Origin: Pelotomaculum sp.
GTDB taxonomy: Bacteria; Bacillota; Desulfotomaculia; Desulfotomaculales; Pelotomaculaceae
Length of the DNA: 12,476 nucleotides
Assembly: GCA_003489345.1 (NCBI GenBank)
Contig: DNIT01000005.1
Span: 35,077 to 47,552, forward strand
Reading direction: 5' to 3'
Below are positions 1 through 6,728 of the stretch, piece by piece. The translations under genes and the position numbers were made by a program. The first letter of the stretch is position 1; the number at the start of each line of letters is the position of its first letter. A model generated the notes under the pieces. That model saw only the letters and a list, made by a program, of their open reading frames with translations. It was not told where the DNA came from and ran no database searches.

Positions 1-1
1 C

Positions 2-244
2 TCAGCGCCTCAGTGGCTGGAAGAACAGGCACTGGCAGACGGCGCCTTCGGCCTGGCCCTGGGACTCACCTTGCATCTGGCCATCCCTCCCTTCATTACC
101 GGCAGCGAAATGGTCACCCAGGTGCTGACCGGCGACCTTGTACAATTAACCGGCGGCCGCGTGATCGTCGACGGAGATATTATTTCAACAGTCAACCAGT
201 TGGAAGCGGTGATAAACACCAAAAGATCGGGCCTGGGCCTGTAG
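2..244 (+). CDS. cooS: Anaerobic Ni-CO dehydrogenase catalytic subunit, C-terminal end (partial)
   Basis: The frame is open from the left edge to a TAG at 242-244, giving the last 80 residues of a protein cut by the window. Motifs such as the N-terminal APQWLEEQA, the central PPFITGSEMVTQVLT, then LTGG and the terminal KRSGLGL match, from memory of the family, the C-terminus of CooS-type Ni-Fe-S CO dehydrogenases, which oxidise CO to CO2 and pass electrons to a ferredoxin. The catalytic cluster ligands lie upstream and cannot be seen. A CooF-like gene begins 11 nt downstream and its Shine-Dalgarno overlaps this stop codon, so the genes are probably one operon. The following oxidoreductase and rubrerythrin genes suggest a CODH-IV-like (oxidative stress) type rather than the acetyl-CoA synthase or energy-converting hydrogenase types; that subtype is inference. 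Confidence 0.9.
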   Translation, partial: SAPQWLEEQALADGAFGLALGLTLHLAIPPFITGSEMVTQVLTGDLVQLTGGRVIVDGDIISTVNQLEAVINTKRSGLGL

Positions 245-255
245 GGGGGAAAAAA

Positions 256-744
256 ATGCGGAGGATATTCATTAAGCCGGAGTTGTGCGCCGGATGCAAG
301 AATTGCCAGGTGACCTGCTTGGCCGAACACAGCCCCTCCCGTTCGGTATGGCTGGTTAACCTTTCCGACCGGGGCAGCCGGCCTCGCAATTTTGTTGAAC
401 TGAACAACGCAGGGCAGCCCGTGCCTCTGTCCTGCCGGCACTGCGATGAACCGGAATGCGTCAACGCCTGTATGTCGGGGGCGCTTTGCAAAGACCCCGC
501 AACCGGTATGGTCACCCATAATCCGGAACAATGCGCCGGCTGTTGGATGTGCGTAATGTCCTGTCCCTTCGGTATGATCTTACCGGATGCAAGGGAAAAC
601 AAGGTTGCCGCCAAATGCGACTTTTGCGCCGACAGGGATAAACCCCGCTGCGTTGAAGCCTGTCCCACGGGAGCGATTACCTTAATTGAGGCACCGGCGT
701 CGAACACAGATGGAAAGTATCCCAACCTGGCAAGGGGTGAGTAA
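256..744 (+). CDS. cooF: CooF-like 4x[4Fe-4S] ferredoxin, electron-transfer partner of CODH
   Basis: The protein has 162 residues with four complete cysteine quartets: C11/C14/C17/C21, C60/C63/C68/C72, C93/C96/C99/C103 and C121/C124/C132/C136. That is the pattern of polyferredoxins of the CooF/HycB/DMSO-reductase B-subunit class, each holding four [4Fe-4S] clusters. The role is to accept electrons from the CODH D-cluster and hand them to a partner, here most likely the FAD oxidoreductase encoded next. The ATG at 256 follows a GGGGGG purine run at 244-249. The same frame stays open back to position 13, but that extension overlaps cooS and has a composition unlike a protein, so it was not used. 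There is no signal peptide or membrane segment, so the protein should be cytoplasmic. The downstream GTG start is only 2 nt after this stop. Confidence 0.93.
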   Translation: MRRIFIKPELCAGCKNCQVTCLAEHSPSRSVWLVNLSDRGSRPRNFVELNNAGQPVPLSCRHCDEPECVNACMSGALCKDPATGMVTHNPEQCAGCWMCVMSCPFGMILPDARENKVAAKCDFCADRDKPRCVEACPTGAITLIEAPASNTDGKYPNLARGE

Positions 745-746
745 AA

Positions 747-2006
747 GTGAGATATTTGATTTTGGGCGCAGGCGCAGCCGGACTTAGCGCTGCCGGAGCT
801 ATCCGCCAAACCGACCCCCGGGGCGACATAACGATGCTGTCCGGTGACAGGCATATTTACTCCAGATGCCTGTTGCCGGATGTACTGGCCGGCCGGAGGG
901 AAGCCGCAGCAGCTCGCTTTGTACCTGAGGACTTTCTGATACGAAACGGCGTCCGTTGGGTCGGCGGGGTTAAAGCTGTAAAACTTTTATCGGAGGAAAG
1001 GGGTGTCGCAGCAGATAACGGTGACAAGTATTATTACGACAAACTCCTGATTGCCGCCGGAGCGTCCTCTTATCTGCCTCCGGTGGAGAATATCGACCAG
1101 GGGCGGCAGATCTACGGCCTGCGCAACCTTGAGGACGTATGGGATATTACCAGGGCTGCCGGAAACTGCCGTCAAGCTGTCATTATGGGCGGCGGCCTGG
1201 TTGGTGTGGACGCAGCCGTGTCCTTAAGTGAGAAAGGTTTGGCGGTAGTTATAGTGGAGGTGGCCAGCCATATCCTGCCTCTGCAGTTGGACCAAAGGGC
1301 GGCAGCCGCCTATGAAGCATTATTCCGTGACCGGGGTATTGAAATCATTGCCGGGGCAATGATGAGCCGGATCCTGCTGGATGATCGGCAAAATGTCACC
1401 GGTGTACAGCTAGAAAACGGCCGGGTAATACCTTGCGGCCTGGTGGTAGCCGCCACCGGCGTCAGACCCAACATTGACTTTTTGGCTGGCACACCTGTTG
1501 AGGTGGGCCGGGGAGTTAAAGTGAACGAATACCAGGAGACATCCTGCCCGGACATTTATGCCGCAGGAGATGTCTGCGAGTCTTTGGAAGCCTTCACCGG
1601 CAAAGTTGCGCCCACTCCCATCTGGCCTCTGGCGGTACTGCAGGGGCAGGTTGCGGGAATAAACATGGCCGGAGGGCGCCGGAAGATGGCAAACAATTTT
1701 GCCTTCAAAAACTCAATGGAATTCTATGGCCTTAACACCGTTTCCTTTGGCCTGCCCGAGGCGCCCGATACCAGCTATACCACCTATATTCTGGAGAGCC
1801 CCGGCAGCTACAAAAAGTTTATCCTCAAGGACGGCTGCCTACGGGGAGCCATCCTGCAGGGCGATATAACAAGGGCCGGGGTCACCGGGGCTCTCATACG
1901 TCAAAACATACCCGTTGGAGTGGCTCCCGGGAAATTACCTGATTTGAATTATGCTTATTTTTTCAACCAGCAGGAAAACGGTGCGTTTGTTTATGAAGGA
2001 GCCTGA
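747..2006 (+). CDS. NAD(P)/FAD-dependent oxidoreductase of the CODH-CooF-FNOR type
   Basis: This is a 419-residue pyridine-nucleotide-disulfide-family flavoprotein. An N-terminal FAD-binding GAGAAG lies at residues 7-12, a second dinucleotide (NAD(P)H) motif GGGLVG at 148-153, an ATGVRPN motif near 236, and the FAD-contacting DIYAAGD at 269-275; about 100 C-terminal residues follow. The YSRCLLP segment near residue 39 resembles NirB/rubredoxin-reductase-like members. The start is GTG at 747 behind AAGGGGTGAG (732-741), 2 nt after cooF, implying translational coupling. In known CODH clusters this gene (FNOR) is thought to move electrons between CooF and NAD(P)(H); with a rubrerythrin next in line it could also feed peroxide reduction. 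The reaction direction and the NADH/NADPH preference cannot be read from the sequence. Confidence 0.9.
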   Translation: MRYLILGAGAAGLSAAGAIRQTDPRGDITMLSGDRHIYSRCLLPDVLAGRREAAAARFVPEDFLIRNGVRWVGGVKAVKLLSEERGVAADNGDKYYYDKLLIAAGASSYLPPVENIDQGRQIYGLRNLEDVWDITRAAGNCRQAVIMGGGLVGVDAAVSLSEKGLAVVIVEVASHILPLQLDQRAAAAYEALFRDRGIEIIAGAMMSRILLDDRQNVTGVQLENGRVIPCGLVVAATGVRPNIDFLAGTPVEVGRGVKVNEYQETSCPDIYAAGDVCESLEAFTGKVAPTPIWPLAVLQGQVAGINMAGGRRKMANNFAFKNSMEFYGLNTVSFGLPEAPDTSYTTYILESPGSYKKFILKDGCLRGAILQGDITRAGVTGALIRQNIPVGVAPGKLPDLNYAYFFNQQENGAFVYEGA

Positions 2007-2054
2007 CTTTAGAAGCATAGCAATTTCATCCAAACAATAGTAATCACATTAAAC

Positions 2055-2062
2055 AAGGAGGG
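2055..2062 (+). promoter_or_regulatory. Shine-Dalgarno site that decides the rubrerythrin start
   Basis: AAGGAGGG lies 2 nt before an ATG at 2064 but about 8 nt before a second in-frame ATG at 2070. The second spacing is the functional one, so 2070 is the preferred start and the 2064 ATG would add only two residues. Confidence 0.75.
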
Positions 2063-2069
2063 TATGATC

Positions 2070-2615
2070 ATGAAAAAATGGCGTTGCACGGTTTGCGGGT
2101 ACGTTTACCATGGGGAGACATCACCTAAAAAATGTCCAAATTGCGAAGCTCCAGAGGAAAAATTCGAGCAGTTGACCACTTCCGGTCCGGATCTGGTGGA
2201 CTGGAACCAGATCGGTGCGGCCAAAGGCTCCGGTTTTGAAAACGATTTGGATATGCAGTTCAGAGGAGAATGCATGGAGGTAGGCATGTATATCGCCATG
2301 GCCCGCCAGGCAGAACGGGAAGGCTATACGGAGATAGCTGAAACCATGAAGCGTATTGCCTGGGAAGAAGCGCACCACGCGGCACGCTTTGCCGAACTGC
2401 TGGGTGAAGCTTTAAGTGAAAAAACGGAGGAAAACTTAAAAAGGCTGGTGGACGGCGAAGCCGGCGCCAACCGGGGGAAGAAGGACATTGCCGTCCGTTC
2501 CAAAAAGGCAGGTCAGGACGCTGTTCATGATGCCGTTCATGAAGCCTGCAAAGACGAAGCCAGGCATTGTATGGCTTTCCACGGGCTATTGAAAAGATAT
2601 TTTCCTCAGGTATAA
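2070..2615 (+). CDS. Reverse-type rubrerythrin (N-terminal rubredoxin + ferritin-like diiron domain), putative NADH-linked peroxidase
   Basis: This 181-residue protein begins with a rubredoxin Fe(Cys)4 site (C6, C9, C22, C25) followed by a four-helix diiron domain. Visible ligand candidates are E67, the EEAHH motif at 99-103, E130 of GEAGAN, and DEARH at 162-166. The rubredoxin-first order and the DAVHDAVHE...DEARH segment are characteristic of clostridial reverse rubrerythrins, which act as H2O2 reductases at the end of an NADH/flavoprotein/rubredoxin chain. The protein is cytoplasmic. It lies 63 nt downstream of the FAD oxidoreductase, on the same strand, and is followed by a strong hairpin, so it is probably the last gene of the cooS cluster. 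A linked rubrerythrin is the hallmark of the CODH-IV cluster of Carboxydothermus. Whether this protein really receives CO-derived electrons is inference. Confidence 0.93.
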   Translation: MKKWRCTVCGYVYHGETSPKKCPNCEAPEEKFEQLTTSGPDLVDWNQIGAAKGSGFENDLDMQFRGECMEVGMYIAMARQAEREGYTEIAETMKRIAWEEAHHAARFAELLGEALSEKTEENLKRLVDGEAGANRGKKDIAVRSKKAGQDAVHDAVHEACKDEARHCMAFHGLLKRYFPQV

Positions 2616-2660
2616 GAACTTCGATTCAGGGGCGACAAAGGTCGCCCCTGAATCGTTCTT
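2614..2660 (+). terminator. Long hairpin ending the CODH-rubrerythrin cluster
   Basis: A perfect 15-bp stem (2622-2636 with 2641-2655, loop AAAG) carries an outer flank AAGAAC/GTTCTT (2614-2619 with 2655-2660) that can extend it. It overlaps the rubrerythrin stop codon. The T-run that follows is poor (TTCTTGG), so it may act as a 3'-end stabiliser as much as a classical intrinsic terminator. Confidence 0.7.
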
Positions 2661-2765
2661 GGAATAAATGTTTTCAGTCACTGTCTGGCGAAGACGTGTG
2701 AAAAAGGAAATACTATGTCCAAGCTAAACATTTTATGATACATTGGAGTTGAAAGGAGTTGCTGT

Positions 2766-4034
2766 TTGTTGGCTCAAAAGGTTTATAAAAGGACAATTAC
2801 CAATAAACATCTTGGTGTACAGAGGACAATTACAGGCGGCTCGCCTTTGGAAACAAGGATCAAGGCGGAATCCCAGCTGGCCAAATGGGCCAGGCAGGAA
2901 AAGCTCCATAAAGAGCGGGAACGCTTTGACTCTTTAAAGGAACTGGCAGAGTTTGACACCCGGCAGGCTGAGCATGCCGTCAAAGCTTGTTACAGCATAC
3001 TAAAAATCAACCTTTGTTCGGACGGGAAACTTGATTGGGCTTCTTTTTATCATGACCGGCTATTACCACCTTTCGTTTTCAAAGAGCACCCGCCCCGCTA
3101 CGAGCAAGTGGCAAGGGAAATGCGCGTCCCCCGTAAAGGTTTTTTTAGTGAACTTATATTCCCCTCCGCCAGAAAAAAACGGCTGGCTCTGGAGGAAGCG
3201 GCCAGAGTTGCCTTCGAGGAACAAATGCGGAATTATAACGCCAATAAAGAGTCTGCACAGACAAGTTATGAGGCGCAGCGGGCAGCCTTTATGAATGAAC
3301 AGTCTGAATTTAACCGTTCCGTGGACCAACTGCAGCTGGATGTGGAAAAAGGGCAGCCATACGCCGTGGCAAGCCTGGCGCGCATAGCTTTGGCCGGTCT
3401 CGAACTGCCGGATGAAATTAAGGTGGATTTTGACGCCCATTACCACGGGACGGAAAAGCTTATCGTAATCAGCGGCATCTTGCCCGCTCCTCTTGAGATG
3501 CCCCGGATCGTGCGGTATGAATACCAGGAAGAGGAAAACGGCATTTTGCCGGTAGAAATGGGCCAGGACAGCTTCGAACCTTATTACGAGTCGACCTTGC
3601 TGCAGATAGCCCTAAGCGCTGTCCAGAGGATATTCACATCTATTCCTGACAGACAAATTCATATCGTGGGATTTAACGGCCTGACCGGAGCGGGGAAATC
3701 CTGCATCTTCACCTGCAAAACATCCCGCGACCTTTTTAATCCGGCAGACCTGGCCCGGCATGCGCCTGGCATGTCGTTTCAAGCTATGCAGGGTGTTATG
3801 GTCAGACCCCTGACCGGTTTAACTCCCGTCGAACCGCTCGCATGGCCGGCAAACCCTACTTTTCTTCGCCCTGCAAGCGGTACAATTATTACCGAACCGG
3901 ACGGCCGGTGCCAGGCGGCAGCCTACCAATCAGGCGAAATCAAAAATGCAGCCAACGCTCTTTTGGTAGGTTTGCTTGATCAGCTTGAGCAGGATTTAAG
4001 CAAAAGGCCCGGCGATGGTGACGTGGTACACTGA
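2766..4034 (+). CDS. Uncharacterised charged/coiled-coil protein, similar to the non-nuclease part of Mrr-like restriction proteins
   Basis: This 422-residue protein starts at TTG 2766 (or the adjacent TTG at 2769), 7 nt after AAGGAG at 2753-2758. Residues 30-75 and 135-195 are rich in E/K/R/A/Q and look helical or coiled-coil. Residues 214-345 form a more globular alpha/beta part with stretches such as YYESTLLQIALSAVQRIF, VGFNGL and LTGLTPVEPL. From memory, these resemble the conserved middle domain of proteins annotated as restriction endonucleases that carry a C-terminal Mrr nuclease. No Mrr domain follows here: the last 70 residues are unrelated and contain no nuclease signature I can see. 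A Walker-A-like string at 305-312 is probably accidental. There is no signal peptide or membrane helix. It appears monocistronic, between the rubrerythrin hairpin and a repeat element. Function is unknown; the Mrr-like relation is a tentative inference. Confidence 0.8.
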   Translation: MLAQKVYKRTITNKHLGVQRTITGGSPLETRIKAESQLAKWARQEKLHKERERFDSLKELAEFDTRQAEHAVKACYSILKINLCSDGKLDWASFYHDRLLPPFVFKEHPPRYEQVAREMRVPRKGFFSELIFPSARKKRLALEEAARVAFEEQMRNYNANKESAQTSYEAQRAAFMNEQSEFNRSVDQLQLDVEKGQPYAVASLARIALAGLELPDEIKVDFDAHYHGTEKLIVISGILPAPLEMPRIVRYEYQEEENGILPVEMGQDSFEPYYESTLLQIALSAVQRIFTSIPDRQIHIVGFNGLTGAGKSCIFTCKTSRDLFNPADLARHAPGMSFQAMQGVMVRPLTGLTPVEPLAWPANPTFLRPASGTIITEPDGRCQAAAYQSGEIKNAANALLVGLLDQLEQDLSKRPGDGDVVH

Positions 4035-4272
4035 TGTACGTGAGACGGTCGTACGTAGGTCGTAGGTCATAAGTCGTAGGGTGTAGGATTATCCTGCATT
4101 TCTATGGGGTCTTTCGCATATCTCACGGCTGTCTTATCCTCTTTCCACTTTCGCATTTTTCACAACACCGTCTCACATCTTACGCCTCATGCCTCACGTC
4201 CATATTCTACGCCTTACGCCTTACGACCTTTTCATGGTTCAACGCATTTCGGCAAATTTCCAACAGCCCATC
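4035..4272. repeat. Gene-free stretch with an inverted array of 7-bp repeats
   Basis: The left arm holds five heptads in phase at 4054-4088 (CGTAGGT, CGTAGGT, CATAAGT, CGTAGGG, TGTAGGA). The right arm holds the complementary type at 4180-4227 (TTACGCC, TCATGCC, TCACGTC, CATATTC, a 6-nt TACGCC, TTACGCC, TTACGAC). GTGAGACGGT at 4040-4049 and ACCGTCTCAC at 4167-4176 form a perfect 10-bp inverted repeat at the inner and outer edges of the arrays. The roughly 80-nt core between the arms has no ORF and no recognisable RNA. The layout suggests a miniature repeat element or expandable inverted repeat in the intergenic space. No family can be named from the sequence alone. Confidence 0.75.
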
Positions 4273-4281
4273 TGCTATAAT
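4273..4281 (+). promoter_or_regulatory. Extended -10 promoter for the YkgJ-like gene
   Basis: TGCTATAAT is a perfect extended -10 (TGn plus TATAAT) about 40 nt before the ATG at 4322. No good -35 hexamer lies at 17-nt spacing, which is usual for extended -10 promoters. It sits just outside the heptad repeat element. Confidence 0.55.
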
Positions 4282-4321
4282 AAAAGCCAGGGATATACTG
4301 ACGAGGTTGGGGGTGCTTGGG

Positions 4322-4786
4322 ATGGATGCTCTGCTCAAAGATCTTGCGTCCTTTTACCGGGAGCTTGACGCGTTATTGCAGCCTTCCAACAAAGATTGCG
4401 GACTGTGCGGCGCATGCTGCCTGAGGACAACATCGCTGCGGGTGTACCCCCCGGAAATGGAAAATATCAGGCGGTACGTGAAAAACGACAGATTGTTGAT
4501 GCTCTTTGAGAAGTTTGCCAGCAATTCTATTATCAGCATCTGGGGCGATACCACCGGCCACTGTCCTTTTCAGGAGGGATTGCTTTGCTCCGTCTATCCC
4601 GCCCGCCCCTACCACTGCCGTATCTACGGTCCTTACCACCACCAGGGACGCAACCTTCTGAAAGAGTGTGTCTACCAGGGCGCAGCCAAAAGCTACAGCA
4701 GGCGGGAAGAGCTTCCCCTGATTGAAAAGCTGGATCTGCTAATTGAGAACTATCATAAACTGACCATGGAACCACAAAGCGTGTAA
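4322..4786 (+). CDS. YkgJ-family cysteine-cluster protein (putative Fe/Zn-binding)
   Basis: The protein has 154 residues. The conserved cysteine pattern is C26-x2-C29-x2-C32-C33 (CGLCGACC), then C81, C89 and C99 in HCPF...LLCSVYPARPYHCR, and C116. This is the signature of the YkgJ family, annotated as zinc- or iron-chelating proteins, some proposed to bind Fe-S clusters; no precise reaction is established. ATG 4322 was chosen because GGGGG at 4309-4313 lies 8 nt upstream; an in-frame TTG at 4307 would add five residues but has its only purine run directly against it. There is no signal peptide. The gene stands alone, converging on the rubrerythrin gene of the other strand. Its location among oxidative-stress and Fe-S genes fits a metal-related role, but that is only context. 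Confidence 0.88.
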   Translation: MDALLKDLASFYRELDALLQPSNKDCGLCGACCLRTTSLRVYPPEMENIRRYVKNDRLLMLFEKFASNSIISIWGDTTGHCPFQEGLLCSVYPARPYHCRIYGPYHHQGRNLLKECVYQGAAKSYSRREELPLIEKLDLLIENYHKLTMEPQSV

Positions 4787-4836
4787 ACCAAAACCATGAA
4801 AACTCCCTGAGCGCTGCATACCTTCCTTACGGACAT

Positions 4837-4883
4837 AAAAAGCACCCCTATGGGCAGTGTTTAAATCCTGCCACAGGGGTACT
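4837..4883 (-). terminator. Intrinsic terminator of the canonical rubrerythrin gene
   Basis: The arms are 4841-4857 and 4868-4883 with a 10-nt loop. The two imperfect positions (43/81 and 50/74 of the 48xx numbering) become G-U pairs in the minus-strand transcript but C-A mismatches in the plus transcript, and a T-run (TTTT at 4840-4837) follows only on the minus strand. So it serves mainly the minus-strand gene that stops at 4926. On the plus strand it may weakly end the YkgJ transcript. Confidence 0.8.
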
Positions 4884-4925
4884 TTCATTGACTATCCCTT
4901 TGCCGGGGGGCAATCTCTAGCCGGC

Positions 4926-5417
4926 TTAACCGACGTTTTTAAAGGCTTTGGCAGTAGACCCGCAAATAGGGCACTTTTCCGGGGCGTTATTTTCATGAAT
5001 GTAACCACAAACCGTACACAGATAGTAATCGGTATCCGCCTTGCTGTCCAGGGCGGCCAAAGCTTTTTTGTACAGATCGGCATGGACTTTTTCCGCTTCG
5101 TTGGCGAAGGTAAAAACCTTTTTGGCCTGATTGTTCCCTTCAGCTTCAGCTGTTTGGATAAAACCGGGGTACATTTGCGTAAACTCGTAGGTTTCCCCGT
5201 CTATGGCGCTTTGCAAATTTTCCCCCGTTGTTTTTATCCCTCCCAGTGCTTTCAGTTCTGCCTGGGCATGGATCGCCTCAGCCTCAGACGCCGCCCTGAA
5301 AAGCTTGGCCACACCGGGATACCCTTCATCATCGGCTTTTTTGGCAAAAGCCAAGTATTTGCGGTTAGCCTGGGACTCTCCTGCAAAAGATTCCTTTAAG
5401 CATTTTTCCGTACTCAC
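4926..5417 (-). CDS. rbr: Canonical rubrerythrin (ferritin-like diiron domain + C-terminal rubredoxin)
   Basis: This 163-residue protein has the classical order. A diiron four-helix domain has likely ligands E14, E47/H50 (EAEAIH), E75 and E78 (GETYEF), and E109/H112 (EAEKVH). It is followed by a rubredoxin-type Fe(Cys)4 site at C134, C137, C149 and C152. It reduces hydrogen peroxide using electrons from rubredoxin or NAD(P)H-linked reductases in anaerobes and acts in the cytoplasm. It starts at GTG 5417, 6 nt after AGGAGGG (plus strand 5424-5430). The DUF763 gene ends 68 nt upstream on the same strand, so co-transcription is possible; no clear separate promoter was found in the gap. It is the second rubrerythrin within about 3 kb, with a different domain order from the CODH-linked one. 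Confidence 0.96.
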   Translation of the reverse strand: MSTEKCLKESFAGESQANRKYLAFAKKADDEGYPGVAKLFRAASEAEAIHAQAELKALGGIKTTGENLQSAIDGETYEFTQMYPGFIQTAEAEGNNQAKKVFTFANEAEKVHADLYKKALAALDSKADTDYYLCTVCGYIHENNAPEKCPICGSTAKAFKNVG

Positions 5418-5485
5418 GTTTTTCCCTCCTATTCGTTTGAAGTTTAATTATCCCAATTTCTTTGTAAATAATACCCACATCCATT

Positions 5486-6577
5486 TTATACGAAGGCGCT
5501 GATGCCCGCAAGCCTTTTGAGGGCTTTCAGATTGTCGCTGTCTCCGGTCCTGGCCCGGCGGAGCGCCCTCTCCAAAATGGAGATAGAACGGTCATAATCC
5601 TGACGGTTTACCGGAAAGGGGTGTCCGTCCTTACCGCCGTGCGCAAAGCTGTAACGTACCGGATCCTTACGGCTTGCTCCCGCGTTGTAAATCACCTCGG
5701 CGACAAGGGCAAACGCCCTGACCGTAGCAGGCCCGACCCCTTCTGTGGCCAGCATCCCCTCGAAGGTGGACGGCTGAAGATCATAAAGCCTGGCCAGGGT
5801 TTTTTCAATACGGTTGGCTCCCGGAACGGGATGAGCCGCCGGGAGGTTCAGCGTCTTAAACTTGTCAGCCGGCATATCCGCAATCTTTTTTAGTGTGCGA
5901 ATAACCTCATCCGGCCTTTGCGCCAGGTAAAGCGAAGCCTCCCTGGCCCCGGCGCTCTCCAAGGCGACCATATTCAGCACAGTCCGCGCCGGTTCACCGC
6001 ATACGGCCGAATGGGGCTCTTCCACAAAGGAATCCAATTTATCCCCCAGCCAGTGGTAGCGCCGCGCCCAACCGCCGGCCTGGTCCATACCCTGCTGGAC
6101 CACAGCCCACCTGCCGTCTCCGGTAAAAGCAAAGACATGGTGGTAAATCTGAAATCCGTCCTGTACGGCTGTATTGTCAACCTTGGCCGAAAGACGGCTG
6201 GCGTACTGCAGACGGGGCACGTCGACGGTAAGCCCGTAACGGTCGGCGTAGTCTTCGATTTCCGAAGGCGTTTTGCGGGAGGTCATGGCTTTTCCCCCGG
6301 CCAGGTAAATTCCCAAATCGTGTTGCCTGGGGCGTAAACCTTGCTTTAAAGCCCCGCATAAGACAGTGGTCAGACCGGAAGAATGCCAGTCAAACCCCAC
6401 CACGCAACCCAGCGCCTGGAACCAAAAGGGGTCGGAAAGCCGCTCCAGTACTTCTCCAGGGCCATACTCCTCAACCACCGCCTCAATAATAGCCGAGCTA
6501 AGCTTAACCATCCGGTCAAAAAGCCAGCGGGGGCAATGGTGTCCATGCAAGGGCAGGTTGGCTATGCCTGTTCGCAT
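5486..6577 (-). CDS. DUF763 family protein of unknown function
   Basis: The protein has 363 residues starting MRTGIANLPLHGHHCPRWLF, the typical N-terminus of DUF763 proteins, which occur in archaea and thermophilic or anaerobic bacteria. Their biochemical role is not established. A helix-hairpin-helix-like segment (residues about 276-300, LATEGVGPATVRAF) might contact nucleic acid; this is an inference from the motif. The central part has repeated H/W/D/G-rich segments such as GFDWHSSGLTT (61-71) and QQGMDQAGGWARRYHW (161-176), which look like conserved functional residues. ATG 6577 was chosen because AGAGGTGA lies about 6 nt upstream (plus strand 6583-6590) and the family begins here. The same frame stays open to 6850, but that region contains the promoter and has no protein-like conservation I recognise. 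Confidence 0.9.
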   Translation of the reverse strand: MRTGIANLPLHGHHCPRWLFDRMVKLSSAIIEAVVEEYGPGEVLERLSDPFWFQALGCVVGFDWHSSGLTTVLCGALKQGLRPRQHDLGIYLAGGKAMTSRKTPSEIEDYADRYGLTVDVPRLQYASRLSAKVDNTAVQDGFQIYHHVFAFTGDGRWAVVQQGMDQAGGWARRYHWLGDKLDSFVEEPHSAVCGEPARTVLNMVALESAGAREASLYLAQRPDEVIRTLKKIADMPADKFKTLNLPAAHPVPGANRIEKTLARLYDLQPSTFEGMLATEGVGPATVRAFALVAEVIYNAGASRKDPVRYSFAHGGKDGHPFPVNRQDYDRSISILERALRRARTGDSDNLKALKRLAGISAFV

Positions 6578-6601
6578 ATATATCACCTCTTTGCTAGGCC
6601 T

Positions 6602-6631
6602 ATTATACAACGAACACCAGTTCCCGGGCAA
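6602..6631 (-). promoter_or_regulatory. Sigma-A promoter of the DUF763 gene
   Basis: Read on the minus strand: TTGCCC (plus 6626-6631), 18-nt spacer, TATAAT (plus 6602-6607). The predicted transcription start near 6595 leaves a leader of about 18 nt holding only the Shine-Dalgarno. The -35 overlaps one of two CCCGGGCA repeats. Confidence 0.6.
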
Positions 6632-6652
6632 TAAAAATTCCCCTCCCGGGCA
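6622..6652. repeat. Two direct TCCCGGGCA repeats, possible operator
   Basis: TCCCGGGCA occurs at 6622-6630 and again at 6644-6652, a 22-bp period (two helical turns). Each has the self-complementary core CCCGGG. The first copy overlaps the -35 region of the DUF763 promoter, a position suited to a repressor. Regulator unknown. Confidence 0.35.
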
Positions 6653-6708
6653 GGATAGGAAAGGGAACACATATCGTCCCTTCATGATGTTTGCAAGCGG
6701 AGCAGCTA

Positions 6709-6728
6709 TTTTTACGATGACGTAAAAA
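6709..6728. promoter_or_regulatory. Perfect 8-bp inverted repeat in the gap before the ABC operon
   Basis: TTTTTACG and CGTAAAAA are separated by ATGA in the non-coding stretch 6653-6895 between the DUF763 promoter and the ABC importer. A second, imperfect hairpin lies at 6791-6800 / 6816-6824 (CCTTCC(C)TGG / CCAGGAAGG). Either could be an operator or leader structure. No known riboswitch consensus (TPP, guanidine-I, S-box, T-box) was recognised here. Confidence 0.3.

Noticed and set aside
13..255. Upstream extension of the CooF reading frame
   Set aside because: It overlaps the cooS end in another frame, is Arg/Pro-rich shadow sequence, and the ATG at 256 has a good ribosome site.
3678..3701. 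Walker-A-like GLTGAGKS (residues 305-312) in the unknown protein
   Set aside because: It fits GxxxxGKS literally, but sits near the C-terminus with no Walker B or following P-loop NTPase order, and the aligned position in remembered homologues is a variable loop.
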